This document shows, piece after piece, positions 48,153 to 56,437 of a stretch of DNA of 64,000 nucleotides (its first letter is position 1; each line of letters opens with the position of its first letter). Source of the stretch: Pedobacter aquae (lineage in GTDB: Bacteria; Bacteroidota; Bacteroidia; Sphingobacteriales; Sphingobacteriaceae); NCBI RefSeq assembly GCF_008195825.1, contig NZ_CP043329.1, positions 2,294,001-2,358,000 on the forward strand, given 5' to 3'. Position numbers and translations under genes: made by a program. Under the pieces are notes generated by a model. That model was not told where the DNA came from and ran no database searches. It saw only the letters and a list, made by a program, of their open reading frames with translations.

Positions 48153-48914
48153 TTAAGGTTGGTAAGCCAACAACTTCCTAGGGTTGTTAATTTGATAACC
48201 ATATTTTTCTGGTTTTTCTATAACTTCTTTCATAGAAATAAGGCTGTACACATACCTACCCGTTTCGCGGTTTAGTTTTAACCTAAAATAGTTATCTTCT
48301 CCTTGCCTGTTAATTTGTCTTTGTAAACTTCCTTCGCCAACGTTGTAGGCTGCTGCAACTAAAGTCCAACTGTTAAATACTTTGTATAAATCTTTTAAGT
48401 ATTTAGCTGCTGCTACTGTAGAAAGGTACACATTGGTACGCTCATCAATTTGGCTGTTTACTTTTAAACCGTAGCTTTTGGCTGTTTGGGGCATAAACTG
48501 CCATAAACCTGCTGCTCCTTTTGGCGAAACTTTTCCACGAGCCATACCGGTTTCTACCAAAGGGATATACTTAAAATCTTCTGGAATACCGTAGGCTTTA
48601 AGCACTGGTTCTATCACTGGGAACCATCTTTCTGCTCTTTGGTGTAATTTTAAAGTTTGAACCTGACGAAATGAGTTTGCCTTTAAGGCTCTTTTCATTT
48701 TATAGTCGATTTTTTCATCCCCTAAAGGGATCATTTCATCGGCAAAACTTAATAATTCTTGAGACCTTTCTTTTGCTACTTTATCTTTTGTAGCCTCAAT
48801 ATTTAACGGATTATTTATCTTGTTAAACCCGGTGGAATAGCTGTAACCAAACATTTTTGCAACTAAGCAAACAACCAACATCAAGCTACAAGTTATTACG
48901 CTTTTACGCTTCAT
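48153..48914 (-). CDS. Lytic transglycosylase domain protein
   Basis: A murein-cleaving enzyme of the SLT (goose lysozyme-like) family, 253 residues from ATG 48914 (MKRKSVITC). A signal sequence covers about 1-27. The catalytic glutamate is in YIPLVETGMARGKVSPKGAAGLWQFMPQTAKSYGL, followed by LSTVAAAKYLKDLYKVFNSWTLVAAAYNVGEGSL, all classic SLT motifs. There is no LysM domain. The ATG seven codons upstream (48935) is possible but adds non-signal-like residues. Confidence 0.92.
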   Translation of the reverse strand: MKRKSVITCSLMLVVCLVAKMFGYSYSTGFNKINNPLNIEATKDKVAKERSQELLSFADEMIPLGDEKIDYKMKRALKANSFRQVQTLKLHQRAERWFPVIEPVLKAYGIPEDFKYIPLVETGMARGKVSPKGAAGLWQFMPQTAKSYGLKVNSQIDERTNVYLSTVAAAKYLKDLYKVFNSWTLVAAAYNVGEGSLQRQINRQGEDNYFRLKLNRETGRYVYSLISMKEVIEKPEKYGYQINNPRKLLAYQP

Positions 48915-49131
48915 AAATCTTGTTTTAATTACCACTCAACTTTTAAAAGAGTGCAAATATACAACATATAAATCACATTATCAAACACTTACAAAAACAC
49001 CCGTTTTTTGGATGCTTATATGGATGCTTTATTTGACTAGTTTTCCATACAGAACGCTACTGTTTTTTACCATAAAAAATTGCATAATTTTAGTACATTT
49101 GTAGCCCTCAAAAGAGGATAAAAACGATAAC

Positions 49132-50772
49132 ATGTCATTCAACAAAAACAGGAACAGTCGCGACGACAAGTCCGGAAGAGACAGCAACAAACCTTCCAGA
49201 TCTTCATCATCAAATAGAAGGCCACAATCAGGCGAAAACTCATCAGACAGAAAAGACAAACCTTACGGCGATAGAAAAGAAAGCTCCAGCGGAGAGAGAA
49301 AATCTTTTGGCGATAGGAAGCCTTATGGCGATAGAAAAGAAGGTGGTTTTGGTGGAGAAAGGAAATCTTACGGAGATAGAAAAGAAGGTGGCTTTAGTGG
49401 AGAAAGAAAATCTTACGGAGACAGAAAAGAAGGCGGTTTTGGTGGAGAGAGAAAATCTTACGGAGACAGAAAGCCTTTCGGCGATAGAAAAGAAGGCGGT
49501 TTTAGTGGAGAGAGAAAATCTTACGGAGACAGAAAGCCTTTCGGCGATAGAAAAGAAGGCGGTTTTAGTGGAGAGAGAAAATCTTACGGAGATAGAAAGC
49601 CTTTCGGCGATAGAAAAGAAGGCGGTTTTGGTGGTGAGAGAAAATCTTACGGAGATAGAAAAGAAAGCGGTTTTGGTGGAGAGAGAAAATCTTACGGAGA
49701 CAGAAAGCCTTTCGGCGATAGAAAAGAAGGCGGTTTTGGTGGAGAGAGAAAATCTTACGGAGACAGAAAGCCTTTCGGCGATAGAAAAGAAGGCGGTTTT
49801 GGTGGTGAGAGAAAATCTTACGGAGATAGAAAAGAAGGCGGTTTTGGTGGAGAAAGAAAATCTTATGGAGATAGAAAGCCTTTCGGCTATAGAAAAGAAG
49901 GTGGTTTTGGTGGCGAGAAAAGAGAGCGTTTGAATGACAGTGAACAGCCACGTAATTATAGAAAAAGAGAACCTCAGGGAGAATTTTCTGAAGTAAAAGA
50001 CGAGCAGGTAAGATTAAGATCTAGACAAGCAAAAGGCAATACAAAAAAAGAAGATGATACCATCAGATTAAACAGATACATTGCCAATTCTGGAATTTGT
50101 TCTAGAAGAAAAGCTGATGAATTAATTGCAGCAGGTGTTGTAAGTGTGAATGGTGTTGTAGTATCAGAACTTGGTGCTAAAGTAAACCCCGCGGTAGACC
50201 AAATACGTTATAACGGAGAGTTATTAAAACGAGAAAAAATGGTTTACGTTTTATTAAATAAACCAAAAGACTTTATCACCACTACAGACGACCCACAGGA
50301 ACGTAAAACGGTGATGGAATTGGTTGATAAAGCTAGTAAAGAACGTATTTACCCAGTTGGCCGATTAGATAGAAATACTACAGGTTTACTTTTAATGACC
50401 AATGATGGAGATTTAGCAGAGAAATTGTCACATCCTAGAAATAACATTGTTAAAATTTACAATGTTGAATTGGAAAGAAACCTTTCTCAAGGAGATTTCA
50501 ATAAAATTGCTTTCGGTTTAGAATTGGAAGACGGTTTTATAAAACCTGATGCGGTGAGCTACGTTACAGGCGGTGCCAAAAATGAAATTGGTATACAAAT
50601 ACATAGTGGTAAAAACAGAATCGTAAGAAGAATTTTTGAGAGCTTAGGCTATGAAGTAGTAAAATTAGACCGTGTTATTTATGCAGGTTTAAGCAAAAAA
50701 GACTTACCAAGAGGAAAATGGAGATATTTATCAGAACAAGAAATTATCAATCTTAAACACCTCATTAAATAA
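49132..50772 (+). CDS. rRNA pseudouridine synthase (RluB/RsuA type) with long repeat-rich N-terminus
   Basis: The C-terminal 250 residues (about 297-546) are a normal RsuA-family enzyme: an S4 RNA-binding domain (IRLNRYIANSGICSRRKADELIAAGVVSVNGVVV) and the catalytic motif VGRLDRNTTGLLLMTNDGDL with the active aspartate. The first 295 residues are disordered and repetitive, with ten perfect GERKSYGDRK units interspersed with PFGDRK and GGF, giving an Arg/Gly/Lys/Asp-rich tail. Such tails are common on Bacteroidota RsuA homologues but this one is long. It probably aids RNA or ribosome binding. A TACATTTG box lies at 49094-49101. Confidence 0.93.
   Translation: MSFNKNRNSRDDKSGRDSNKPSRSSSSNRRPQSGENSSDRKDKPYGDRKESSSGERKSFGDRKPYGDRKEGGFGGERKSYGDRKEGGFSGERKSYGDRKEGGFGGERKSYGDRKPFGDRKEGGFSGERKSYGDRKPFGDRKEGGFSGERKSYGDRKPFGDRKEGGFGGERKSYGDRKESGFGGERKSYGDRKPFGDRKEGGFGGERKSYGDRKPFGDRKEGGFGGERKSYGDRKEGGFGGERKSYGDRKPFGYRKEGGFGGEKRERLNDSEQPRNYRKREPQGEFSEVKDEQVRLRSRQAKGNTKKEDDTIRLNRYIANSGICSRRKADELIAAGVVSVNGVVVSELGAKVNPAVDQIRYNGELLKREKMVYVLLNKPKDFITTTDDPQERKTVMELVDKASKERIYPVGRLDRNTTGLLLMTNDGDLAEKLSHPRNNIVKIYNVELERNLSQGDFNKIAFGLELEDGFIKPDAVSYVTGGAKNEIGIQIHSGKNRIVRRIFESLGYEVVKLDRVIYAGLSKKDLPRGKWRYLSEQEIINLKHLIK
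49308..49920 (+). repeat. Tandem repeat region inside the pseudouridine synthase gene
   Basis: Alternating 45- and 63-base units coding for GERKSYGDRKEGGF(G/S) and GERKSYGDRKPFGDRKEGGF(G/S). Near-identity between units (differences mostly at third positions) points to recent expansion by unequal exchange or slippage. Unit lengths are multiples of three, so copy number can change without breaking the frame. Confidence 0.9.
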
Positions 50773-50776
50773 AGAA

Positions 50777-50810
50777 AAGGCAGCCATTACATGAATGAGC
50801 TGCCTTTTTT
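50777..50810 (+). terminator. Terminator of the pseudouridine synthase gene
   Basis: An 8-bp stem AAGGCAGC/GCTGCCTT with a 14-base loop and a run of T residues. It begins 5 bases past the stop. Confidence 0.83.
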
Positions 50811-50839
50811 ACTAACACACCTATTTTATTTTTAATTAA

Positions 50840-52039
50840 TTAATGATTTCCTTCATCATCAAAATCAGCACCTAGCATGATTATTTTAGCGGGTTTACCA
50901 GCAACAAGAATTTTATTCTGTTTAGAAAAGTTACCACGCTCTAATTGTATAACTTCTCCTCCATTTGGATTGGTAACGTAAACAAAATGTTTTGTTGCGG
51001 TTACATTTGGCACTAAAGCTCCTGTACCAAAAGTAATATTCAGTTTAACTTCTTGTAATTTAGCTAAAGAAGAACCACTATATAATTGTACAGTACCATC
51101 TTCTAATAAAACTAAAATATCTTTTCCTTCTGCATCAAATACGGCGCTTCTAATATTGTTTACTGTAATAACTTTTGTAAAACTATTTTGGGAAGGGTCT
51201 AAAATATATGCTCCAAATTTAGATTTGAATCCTAGAAACCTATTAGATACTTTGCCGTAATTAATAGTAGATAGCCAGTTAGCCTCCCCTATTTCGGATG
51301 GCCAGTTTACCAGATTTTGGCTTCCATCACTTTTTACAATTAACATACCACCAACAGTACCAAAAATAGCTGTACTTCCATTTCCTGCCTCACCATGTAT
51401 GCCTTTAGTAGCTACTGTAGAGGTATGTAAAACTTGTCCAGCAGCATTAACAATCTTAACTCGTTCTGGTAAAGCTCCGCTAATGCTATTGTCTTTTTCT
51501 GTTACAGCATAGCTACCATTGTTAAAAATAACCACAGCACCATGATGAGCCCTATCTACCACAATATGGTTGGTTTGGGCCTGCGTATGCAATTTATCTT
51601 CAGTAACTAAACTTAAAGATGCATCACCATCATTAAAAACAGCTATTTCATTCCCTAAAGAATAAAAATGTGTTGGTCTAACTGCTAAAGAATTGGTTAA
51701 AGCCCATTTGGGTGTGCCTTTTAAATGCGCATGATCTCCATGAGCTTCCACACCTGAATCAAAAAAACTTACGTGATTATTGGTAGCATTTATAATCCCA
51801 GCAAAACGTTTGCTTTCCGTTGGATAAATATTATTTACTGCAAATTGCGCTTGAAATGTTGATTGCTGATTGGTTACTGGATTAATAAAAGTGAGGGTTT
51901 TATCCTGTGCATCTGCAATTAACAACCTCACAAACTTATTTTCTTCTGTTTTTTGATGCTCTATTGTACTATCCTTTTTACAAGCAGCAAAGGCAGTTAA
52001 AAGAAAAATAAATAGGTAGAATTTAATTTTTGTAGACAT
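50840..52039 (-). CDS. Beta-propeller lipoprotein, AztD-like putative zinc metallochaperone
   Basis: A 399-residue lipoprotein from ATG 52039, with signal TKIKFYLFIFLLTAFAAC (lipobox AAC). The body is a run of four-stranded blades like YncE-type propellers. Histidines cluster at sites typical of AztD, the periplasmic zinc chaperone of AztABC importers: EAHGDHAHLKG, RPTHFYSLGNEIAVFNDGDAS, VVDRAHHGAVVIFNNGSYAV, KGIHGEAGNGSTAIFG and the end GADFDDEGNH. No importer genes are adjacent. A palindromic site upstream suggests metal control. The family call is from remembered patterns and should be verified. Confidence 0.6.
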   Translation of the reverse strand: MSTKIKFYLFIFLLTAFAACKKDSTIEHQKTEENKFVRLLIADAQDKTLTFINPVTNQQSTFQAQFAVNNIYPTESKRFAGIINATNNHVSFFDSGVEAHGDHAHLKGTPKWALTNSLAVRPTHFYSLGNEIAVFNDGDASLSLVTEDKLHTQAQTNHIVVDRAHHGAVVIFNNGSYAVTEKDNSISGALPERVKIVNAAGQVLHTSTVATKGIHGEAGNGSTAIFGTVGGMLIVKSDGSQNLVNWPSEIGEANWLSTINYGKVSNRFLGFKSKFGAYILDPSQNSFTKVITVNNIRSAVFDAEGKDILVLLEDGTVQLYSGSSLAKLQEVKLNITFGTGALVPNVTATKHFVYVTNPNGGEVIQLERGNFSKQNKILVAGKPAKIIMLGADFDDEGNH

Positions 52040-52063
52040 AATAGTTTTTAATAAATGAAATAA

Positions 52064-52100
52064 TGTTGCAAATATAATTAAATGCAATATTGTTGCAACA
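52064..52100. promoter_or_regulatory. Candidate operator with TGTTGCAA repeats and a palindrome
   Basis: Upstream of the AztD-like gene, TGTTGCAA occurs at 52064 and 52091 (27 bases apart). The second lies in the perfect palindrome TGTTGCAACA (52091-52100), and TGCAA-N5-TTGCA forms another dyad at 52083-52097. This looks like a site for a dimeric regulator; a Fur/Zur-family repressor would fit the product. No experimental motif is claimed. Confidence 0.45.
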
Positions 52101-52148
52101 AAAAAATAAACTATTATTCTCTACTGTTTGGATATAATAATAAAAAAT

Positions 52149-53288
52149 CTAGATTGCTACTTTACTTTTCTCTATTACTTCTTCGTAATATTTCTCATAA
52201 ACGGGCAGAATAAGGCTTAAATCAAATTCTTTAGCTCTTTTTATGGCGTTCTCTTTAAAGGTTTGTAAAATTTGGTTGTCTTGCAAAATATAGATAGCGT
52301 TAGTAGCCATACCATCTACATCGCCAACATTATTCAAGAATCCGGTTACACCGTTTACATTAAGCTCTGGTAAGCCTCCGGTATTGGAAGAAATAACAGG
52401 AACCTTACAAGCCATTGCTTCTAAAGCGGCTAAACCAAAACTTTCAGACTCTGAAGGCATCAAAAATAAATCCGATACGGATAGAATCTCTTCTACCGCA
52501 TCTTGCTTACCCAAGAAACGTACGTGTTCGCAAACTTCTAACTCGCGACATAAAGCCTCGCAATTAACACGCTCTGGACCATCACCTACCATTAAAAGTT
52601 TAGCTGGCACTTTAGTTAAAATTTGTTTAAAAATATGAACAACATCTTGTGTACGCTTCACTTTCCTAAAGTTTGAAGTATGTACTAAAATTCTTTCTCC
52701 AAAAGGGGCTATAGCTTTTTTGAAATGGTCTTTAGCTTTTAGGCTAAATCTTTGTAAATCTATAAAATTGGGTATTACACGTATCTCTCTTTGGATATCA
52801 AAATGGTCGTAAGTAGCTTTTTTCAAATCCTCAGAAACAGCTGTAACCCCATCAGATTTATTGATAGAGAACGTAACTACAGGTTTGTAGGTTAAATCTT
52901 TCCCTACCAAAGTAATATCTGTACCATGCAAGGTTGTAACCACAGGGATATGTATTCCATAAGTTGCTAATATTTGCTTTGCCATAAACGCTGCCGATGC
53001 ATGTGGAATAGCATAATGAACATGTAAAATATCGAGTTTTTCGAATCTGGCAACATCAACCATCTTGCTAGATAAAGCTAACTCATATGGGGCGTAATCA
53101 AAAAGTGGATAATTTGAAACAGAAACTTCATGATAGAATAAATTTTCTGAAAAGAAATCTAAACGAGCAGGCTGGCTGTAGGTAATAAAATGAACCTGAT
53201 GGCCATTATCAGCAAGTGCCTTACCTAATTCTGTAGCTACAACACCGCTTCCACCAAACGTGGGATAACAAACAATACCTATTCTCAT
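52149..53288 (-). CDS. bshA: N-acetyl-alpha-D-glucosaminyl L-malate synthase BshA
   Basis: A GT4-family glycosyltransferase that joins UDP-GlcNAc and L-malate, the first step of bacillithiol synthesis. It has 379 residues. Diagnostic features are the N-terminus MRIGIVCYPTFGGSGVVATELG, LHVHYAIPHASAAFMAKQIL, VTTLHGTDITLVG, HTSNFRKVKR and the donor-site region MPSESESFGLAALEAMACKVPVISSNTGGLPEL. It is full length. bshB and bshC are not in the window. Bacilliredoxin and ytxJ at 20.9 and 38.9 kb complete the theme. Confidence 0.95.
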   Translation of the reverse strand: MRIGIVCYPTFGGSGVVATELGKALADNGHQVHFITYSQPARLDFFSENLFYHEVSVSNYPLFDYAPYELALSSKMVDVARFEKLDILHVHYAIPHASAAFMAKQILATYGIHIPVVTTLHGTDITLVGKDLTYKPVVTFSINKSDGVTAVSEDLKKATYDHFDIQREIRVIPNFIDLQRFSLKAKDHFKKAIAPFGERILVHTSNFRKVKRTQDVVHIFKQILTKVPAKLLMVGDGPERVNCEALCRELEVCEHVRFLGKQDAVEEILSVSDLFLMPSESESFGLAALEAMACKVPVISSNTGGLPELNVNGVTGFLNNVGDVDGMATNAIYILQDNQILQTFKENAIKRAKEFDLSLILPVYEKYYEEVIEKSKVAI

Positions 53289-53673
53289 TTTATATTCATC
53301 CTTCTTAAATGTGTAGCAAATTAAGTAATTTAATTAGAATAGTTATGTTAGGCTTTTGTAACAATTAATGAAGGTAAAAGCAAAAAAATAAGATTGCATC
53401 ATATCGCCATTTTGTATCAGGCTGAGAGGAGTCGAAGCCTTTTCTTATCCATCGACTCCGCTCAGGATGACATTTCCTTCGACTCCCTACCTCAGGCAGG
53501 CAAGCGCTCAGGATGACATTTCCTTCGACTCCCTACCTCAGGCAGGCAAGCGCTCAGGATGACATTTCCTTCGACTCCCTACCTCAGGCAGGCAAGCGCT
53601 CAGGATGACATTTCCTTCGACTCTGTTTAATGTGAGAAATATTATTTTTTAGACATCATCATTTAATGTCTAA
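53289..53673. repeat. Intergenic repeat array (46-bp units) with REP-like ends
   Basis: The first 130 bases are plain AT-rich DNA. From 53418 an inverted pair GAGAGGAGTCGAAG/TCGACTCCGCTCAG appears, then three identical 46-bp tandem units (53480-53525, 53526-53571, 53572-53617), each containing CGACTCC, CTACCTCAGGCAGGCAAGCG and CTCAGGATGACATT, then a partial unit. The GAGTCGA/TCGACTC and CTCAGGATGAC words match a repeat dispersed through many Bacteroidota genomes as far as I recall. No gene is present. Confidence 0.75.
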
Positions 53674-54137
53674 CTACTTAGCTTCTTGCGTAGGCACAAA
53701 ATCTACTTTCTGGTCTAAAGTATTAAGTTCTTGCTGTGTCTTATCGATTTCTTTCTGTAAGCTCTCTACCTTTTTATTTGATTTGCTTAAAGCATCATTT
53801 AACTTGTGAGCTTTCTTGGCATCTTTAGCCGCAGCTTTTGCTGCTCTATCAGCCTTAGAAGATAGTTTAGCGTTGCCAGGGTTGTTACTTAAATCATCAG
53901 AAACAGATTTTGCATCTTTGGATGATTTTGATGCGCCTTCATTTACGCTTTCTACTTGTTTACTTAATTTTTGGACCTTCAACAACTCTTTTTCTAAATC
54001 TAGATTTAGGCTATTAAGCTTTGATGTTAGGCTTAAAACTTCTTCTTGCTTCTCTAATTTTAAAATGTCAGGTTTGGCGAACAGGCAGCAAATAATAATA
54101 TACTTGCACCTATTACAAAGGCTAATCTTCTATTCAT
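53674..54137 (-). pseudogene. Coiled-coil lipoprotein, frameshifted
   Basis: The lipoprotein signal starts at ATG 54137 (MNRRLAFVIGASILLFAAC) but the frame stops soon after. In the next frame the protein continues without break: PDILKLEKQEEVLSLTSKLNSLNLDLEKELLKVQKLSKQVESV, through an Ala/Lys-rich coiled coil to 53674. The step back of one base falls near T3 54073-54075, where an additional A would give SPKPDILKLEK. The rejoined product is about 154 residues: an outer-membrane or periplasmic lipoprotein with long helices, function unknown. Confidence 0.72.
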
Positions 54138-54198
54138 AGTTATTTGATGTTTAATACAATGGATGTAATAAGTAAAAGCTTATTTCAGTTCAAATGTT

Positions 54199-55995
54199 TT
54201 AATCTACTTTAGAAATAGCTTTATAAATCTCATCATGAATACGAGAGCGGATATTTAAATCCAACAATTTATTATTGACTTGTGGATGAACCCTGTTTGA
54301 TAAAAATATGTAAATGAGCTGCTTAGCAGGATCTACCCATACACATGTACCTGTATAACCTGTATGTCCAAAAGTTTCTTGAGAAGCTAAAGTCGATGGG
54401 TACTTTTTTGATAAATCTGGGTCTTTTCTATCAAAACCTAAACCTCTTCTGCTTAATGGCGATTGCTGTTGGGTAAAAAGCGTAACTGTTTCTGGTTTTA
54501 AAAACTGCTCTCCACCATAGCTTCCTTTATTTAAAAGCATTTGCATCAGTATTGCTAAATCTGTAGCATTAGAAAATAAACCTGCATGGCCGGCAACACC
54601 TCCAGCCATGGCCGCACCTTGGTCGTGTACATAACCCCAAAGCAATGTTTTTCTGAAATAATTATCTACCTCAGTAGGTACAATCTGACCTTTTTTAAAC
54701 CTATCTCTAGGGTTAAAAACCATAGTTTCTAAACCTAATTTATTGTAGAAATTTTGACTAACATAACTAGGAATAGGCTGTTGAACAATACCTTCAATAA
54801 TTTCTTTCATGAAATACATACTTAAATCGCTATACACATATTTACCTGGCGTTGTTAGCGGACTAGCCAACATTTGTTTCCACATCACATCTCGGTAATA
54901 GTTAGTATTGAGATAGAAACTATCGGCTACTTTAACTGTGTAATTTTCATCTGCTACCCTACTAAATGCATTCTTTTCTAAATCTTTATAAAAAGGAATA
55001 AAAGGCACAAAACCCGCCTGATGCAGCATCACATCCTTCACTTTAATATTAGCTTTATTAGTTTTACGTGTTCTGGCTATATAATCGGCTACGGGAGCAT
55101 CAAGATTAAGTTTACCTTCTTCTTGTAATTTCATGGCAGCTACTGTTGTTGCTGCAATTTTAGTGATAGATGCTAAATCAAAAATATCATCAACCCCCAT
55201 TAAAGTTTCTGATTGATAAGTATGTTTTCCGTAAGCTTTGTTGTAAATAATTTTACCATCCTTAGCTACTAACACTACTGCACCAGGCGCAGCCTTTTTT
55301 TGTATGGCTTCTTCCGCTATGGCATCTATATTTTCAAAATCTTTAGTTTTTAAACCTAACTCTTCTGGCCATGCAAAGCCTACTCTTGTAGTTTGTGTCT
55401 CAAAACCATCATTTACTTTAAATTGGTTACTATAGGTTTCTTTTAACTTTGCGGAGATTGATAAACCGCCAAATATTGCCTGAGGTGCTATAAAAGCCGT
55501 TGCTGCATTGGCTTGGCTACTCCATAAAATAGGTTGTTTAATATTATCCAGTTTAGAAAGTAAAGCTCCATCTCCTAAAAAATTTATAACCAAAGCTTTT
55601 TGGCTGGCTAAATCTTGAATAAAATTAACAACCTGAGGCAGGTTTAAAGTTTTATTGGTTAAGGTAATGATGATGAGATTGTAAAACTTTAAGTCGTCTT
55701 CTAATCCGTTTAAATCATTTAAAAAAGTATTTCCGTTTTCTGTATGGATGCTATGGTATTTAGCCAACATACTATCTAAAAGTGGGGCTTCCTGAAAATC
55801 AAAAGTTACACTCGCTATTTTTAAATTTTGTAATGATTTTAAAGGAATAATTTGCTGCTGATTATTTAAAAGCACCAAATTGCTTTTAGCTTCTTGTATT
55901 TGTTCTAAATTAAACTTTTGATTTTGCTGAGCTTGACCACAAGCTTGAACGGCTAAAAAAATTATTAAGACTATTACACTTAAGACTTGTTTCAT
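54199..55995 (-). CDS. Serine hydrolase (class C beta-lactamase fold) with degenerate N-terminal domain
   Basis: A 598-residue protein from ATG 55995, with a signal or lipoprotein signal (VLIIFLAVQACGQ). The C-terminal part (about 210-590) is a beta-lactamase/penicillin-binding fold: SITKIAATT (SxxK), KYVYSDLSMYFM (YxN-type, here YSD) and GHTGYTGT. The N-terminal 200 residues (NLVLLNNQQQIIPLKSLQNLKIASVTF) resemble the C-terminal domain of GH3 beta-N-acetylhexosaminidases. Full GH3-serine hydrolase fusions of about 1000 residues occur in this phylum, so this looks like a version lacking the catalytic GH3 barrel. It may act on peptidoglycan fragments. Confidence 0.82.
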   Translation of the reverse strand: MKQVLSVIVLIIFLAVQACGQAQQNQKFNLEQIQEAKSNLVLLNNQQQIIPLKSLQNLKIASVTFDFQEAPLLDSMLAKYHSIHTENGNTFLNDLNGLEDDLKFYNLIIITLTNKTLNLPQVVNFIQDLASQKALVINFLGDGALLSKLDNIKQPILWSSQANAATAFIAPQAIFGGLSISAKLKETYSNQFKVNDGFETQTTRVGFAWPEELGLKTKDFENIDAIAEEAIQKKAAPGAVVLVAKDGKIIYNKAYGKHTYQSETLMGVDDIFDLASITKIAATTVAAMKLQEEGKLNLDAPVADYIARTRKTNKANIKVKDVMLHQAGFVPFIPFYKDLEKNAFSRVADENYTVKVADSFYLNTNYYRDVMWKQMLASPLTTPGKYVYSDLSMYFMKEIIEGIVQQPIPSYVSQNFYNKLGLETMVFNPRDRFKKGQIVPTEVDNYFRKTLLWGYVHDQGAAMAGGVAGHAGLFSNATDLAILMQMLLNKGSYGGEQFLKPETVTLFTQQQSPLSRRGLGFDRKDPDLSKKYPSTLASQETFGHTGYTGTCVWVDPAKQLIYIFLSNRVHPQVNNKLLDLNIRSRIHDEIYKAISKVD

Positions 55996-56156
55996 GATAT
56001 TTAAACGACCAGCTTTTTGTTTTGTTGGATACAATATTTTAAAATAAGTGATAAATTAAATATTATATGGGTACTTATCTTATTTAAAATTTAAAAAATG
56101 GGATAGTACTGATTAAAGAGCCTTAAAATTTTGATAAATTAGCAGCATATAAGATA
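55996..56156. other. Original mutL upstream region and stranded ATG
   Basis: About 160 AT-rich bases between the divergent serine hydrolase gene and the left end of the mutL island. The ATG at 56156 begins ATG CCA GAT ATA ATA CAA TAG, the first six codons of mutL followed at once by a stop. This is what remains of the ancestral mutL start, now cut off by the insertion. No strong promoter with both boxes is recognised here. Confidence 0.65.
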
Positions 56157-56173
56157 TGCCAGATATAATACAA
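56157..56173 (+). repeat. Left attachment-like repeat (attL)
   Basis: TGCCAGATATAATACAA, identical over 17 bases to the right copy at 58082-58098. The base before it is A here (making ATG) and T at the right end (making TTG). Confidence 0.82.
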
Positions 56174-56319
56174 TAGTATTATAGAATATTAAGAAATATC
56201 AAAACACATCCATAAACCTCATAAATATCTGGTTATCAGAAAGATTATTTAATATAACTGAATCATTATTTAACTACATTTTGCACCTTTATTGCACCTT
56301 AACTAATTAAAAGGTACAA

Positions 56320-56432
56320 ATGGTGAAAAAAGTTACTCATAGAGAAAAGTCATCTCTCCTGAAAAAATAGCTTTATATTTGAATTATTATCTCTCCATCA
56401 AGCAAAAGCTATCATTTGAAGTGAAACTATAA
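56320..56432 (+). pseudogene. Remnant of a tyrosine recombinase (integrase) N-terminus
   Basis: ATG 56320 starts MVKKVTHREKS, close to the N-terminus of Bacteroidota integrases (MKKVTLREK-type). The frame stops at 56370. Stepping back one base at A6 56362-56367 continues KKIALYLNYYLSIKQKLSFEV to a stop at 56432, matching the usual LYLDYY-type strand of the arm-binding domain. The core-binding and catalytic domains are absent. An inverted repeat TTGCACCTT/AAGGTACAA lies just upstream at 56290-56319. The identification rests on a short pattern. Confidence 0.5.
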
Positions 56433-56437
56433 AGCCA

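Noticed and set aside
49307-49933. Long open frames on both strands across the pseudouridine synthase repeats
   Set aside because: They are shadows created by the repeat units (runs of AVLVERENLTE or FCLRKIFSLHQN); the coding frame is fixed by the downstream S4 and catalytic domains.
53480-53617. Tandem units looked briefly like a CRISPR array
   Set aside because: The 46-bp units are directly adjacent and identical with no variable spacers, and no cas genes are near.
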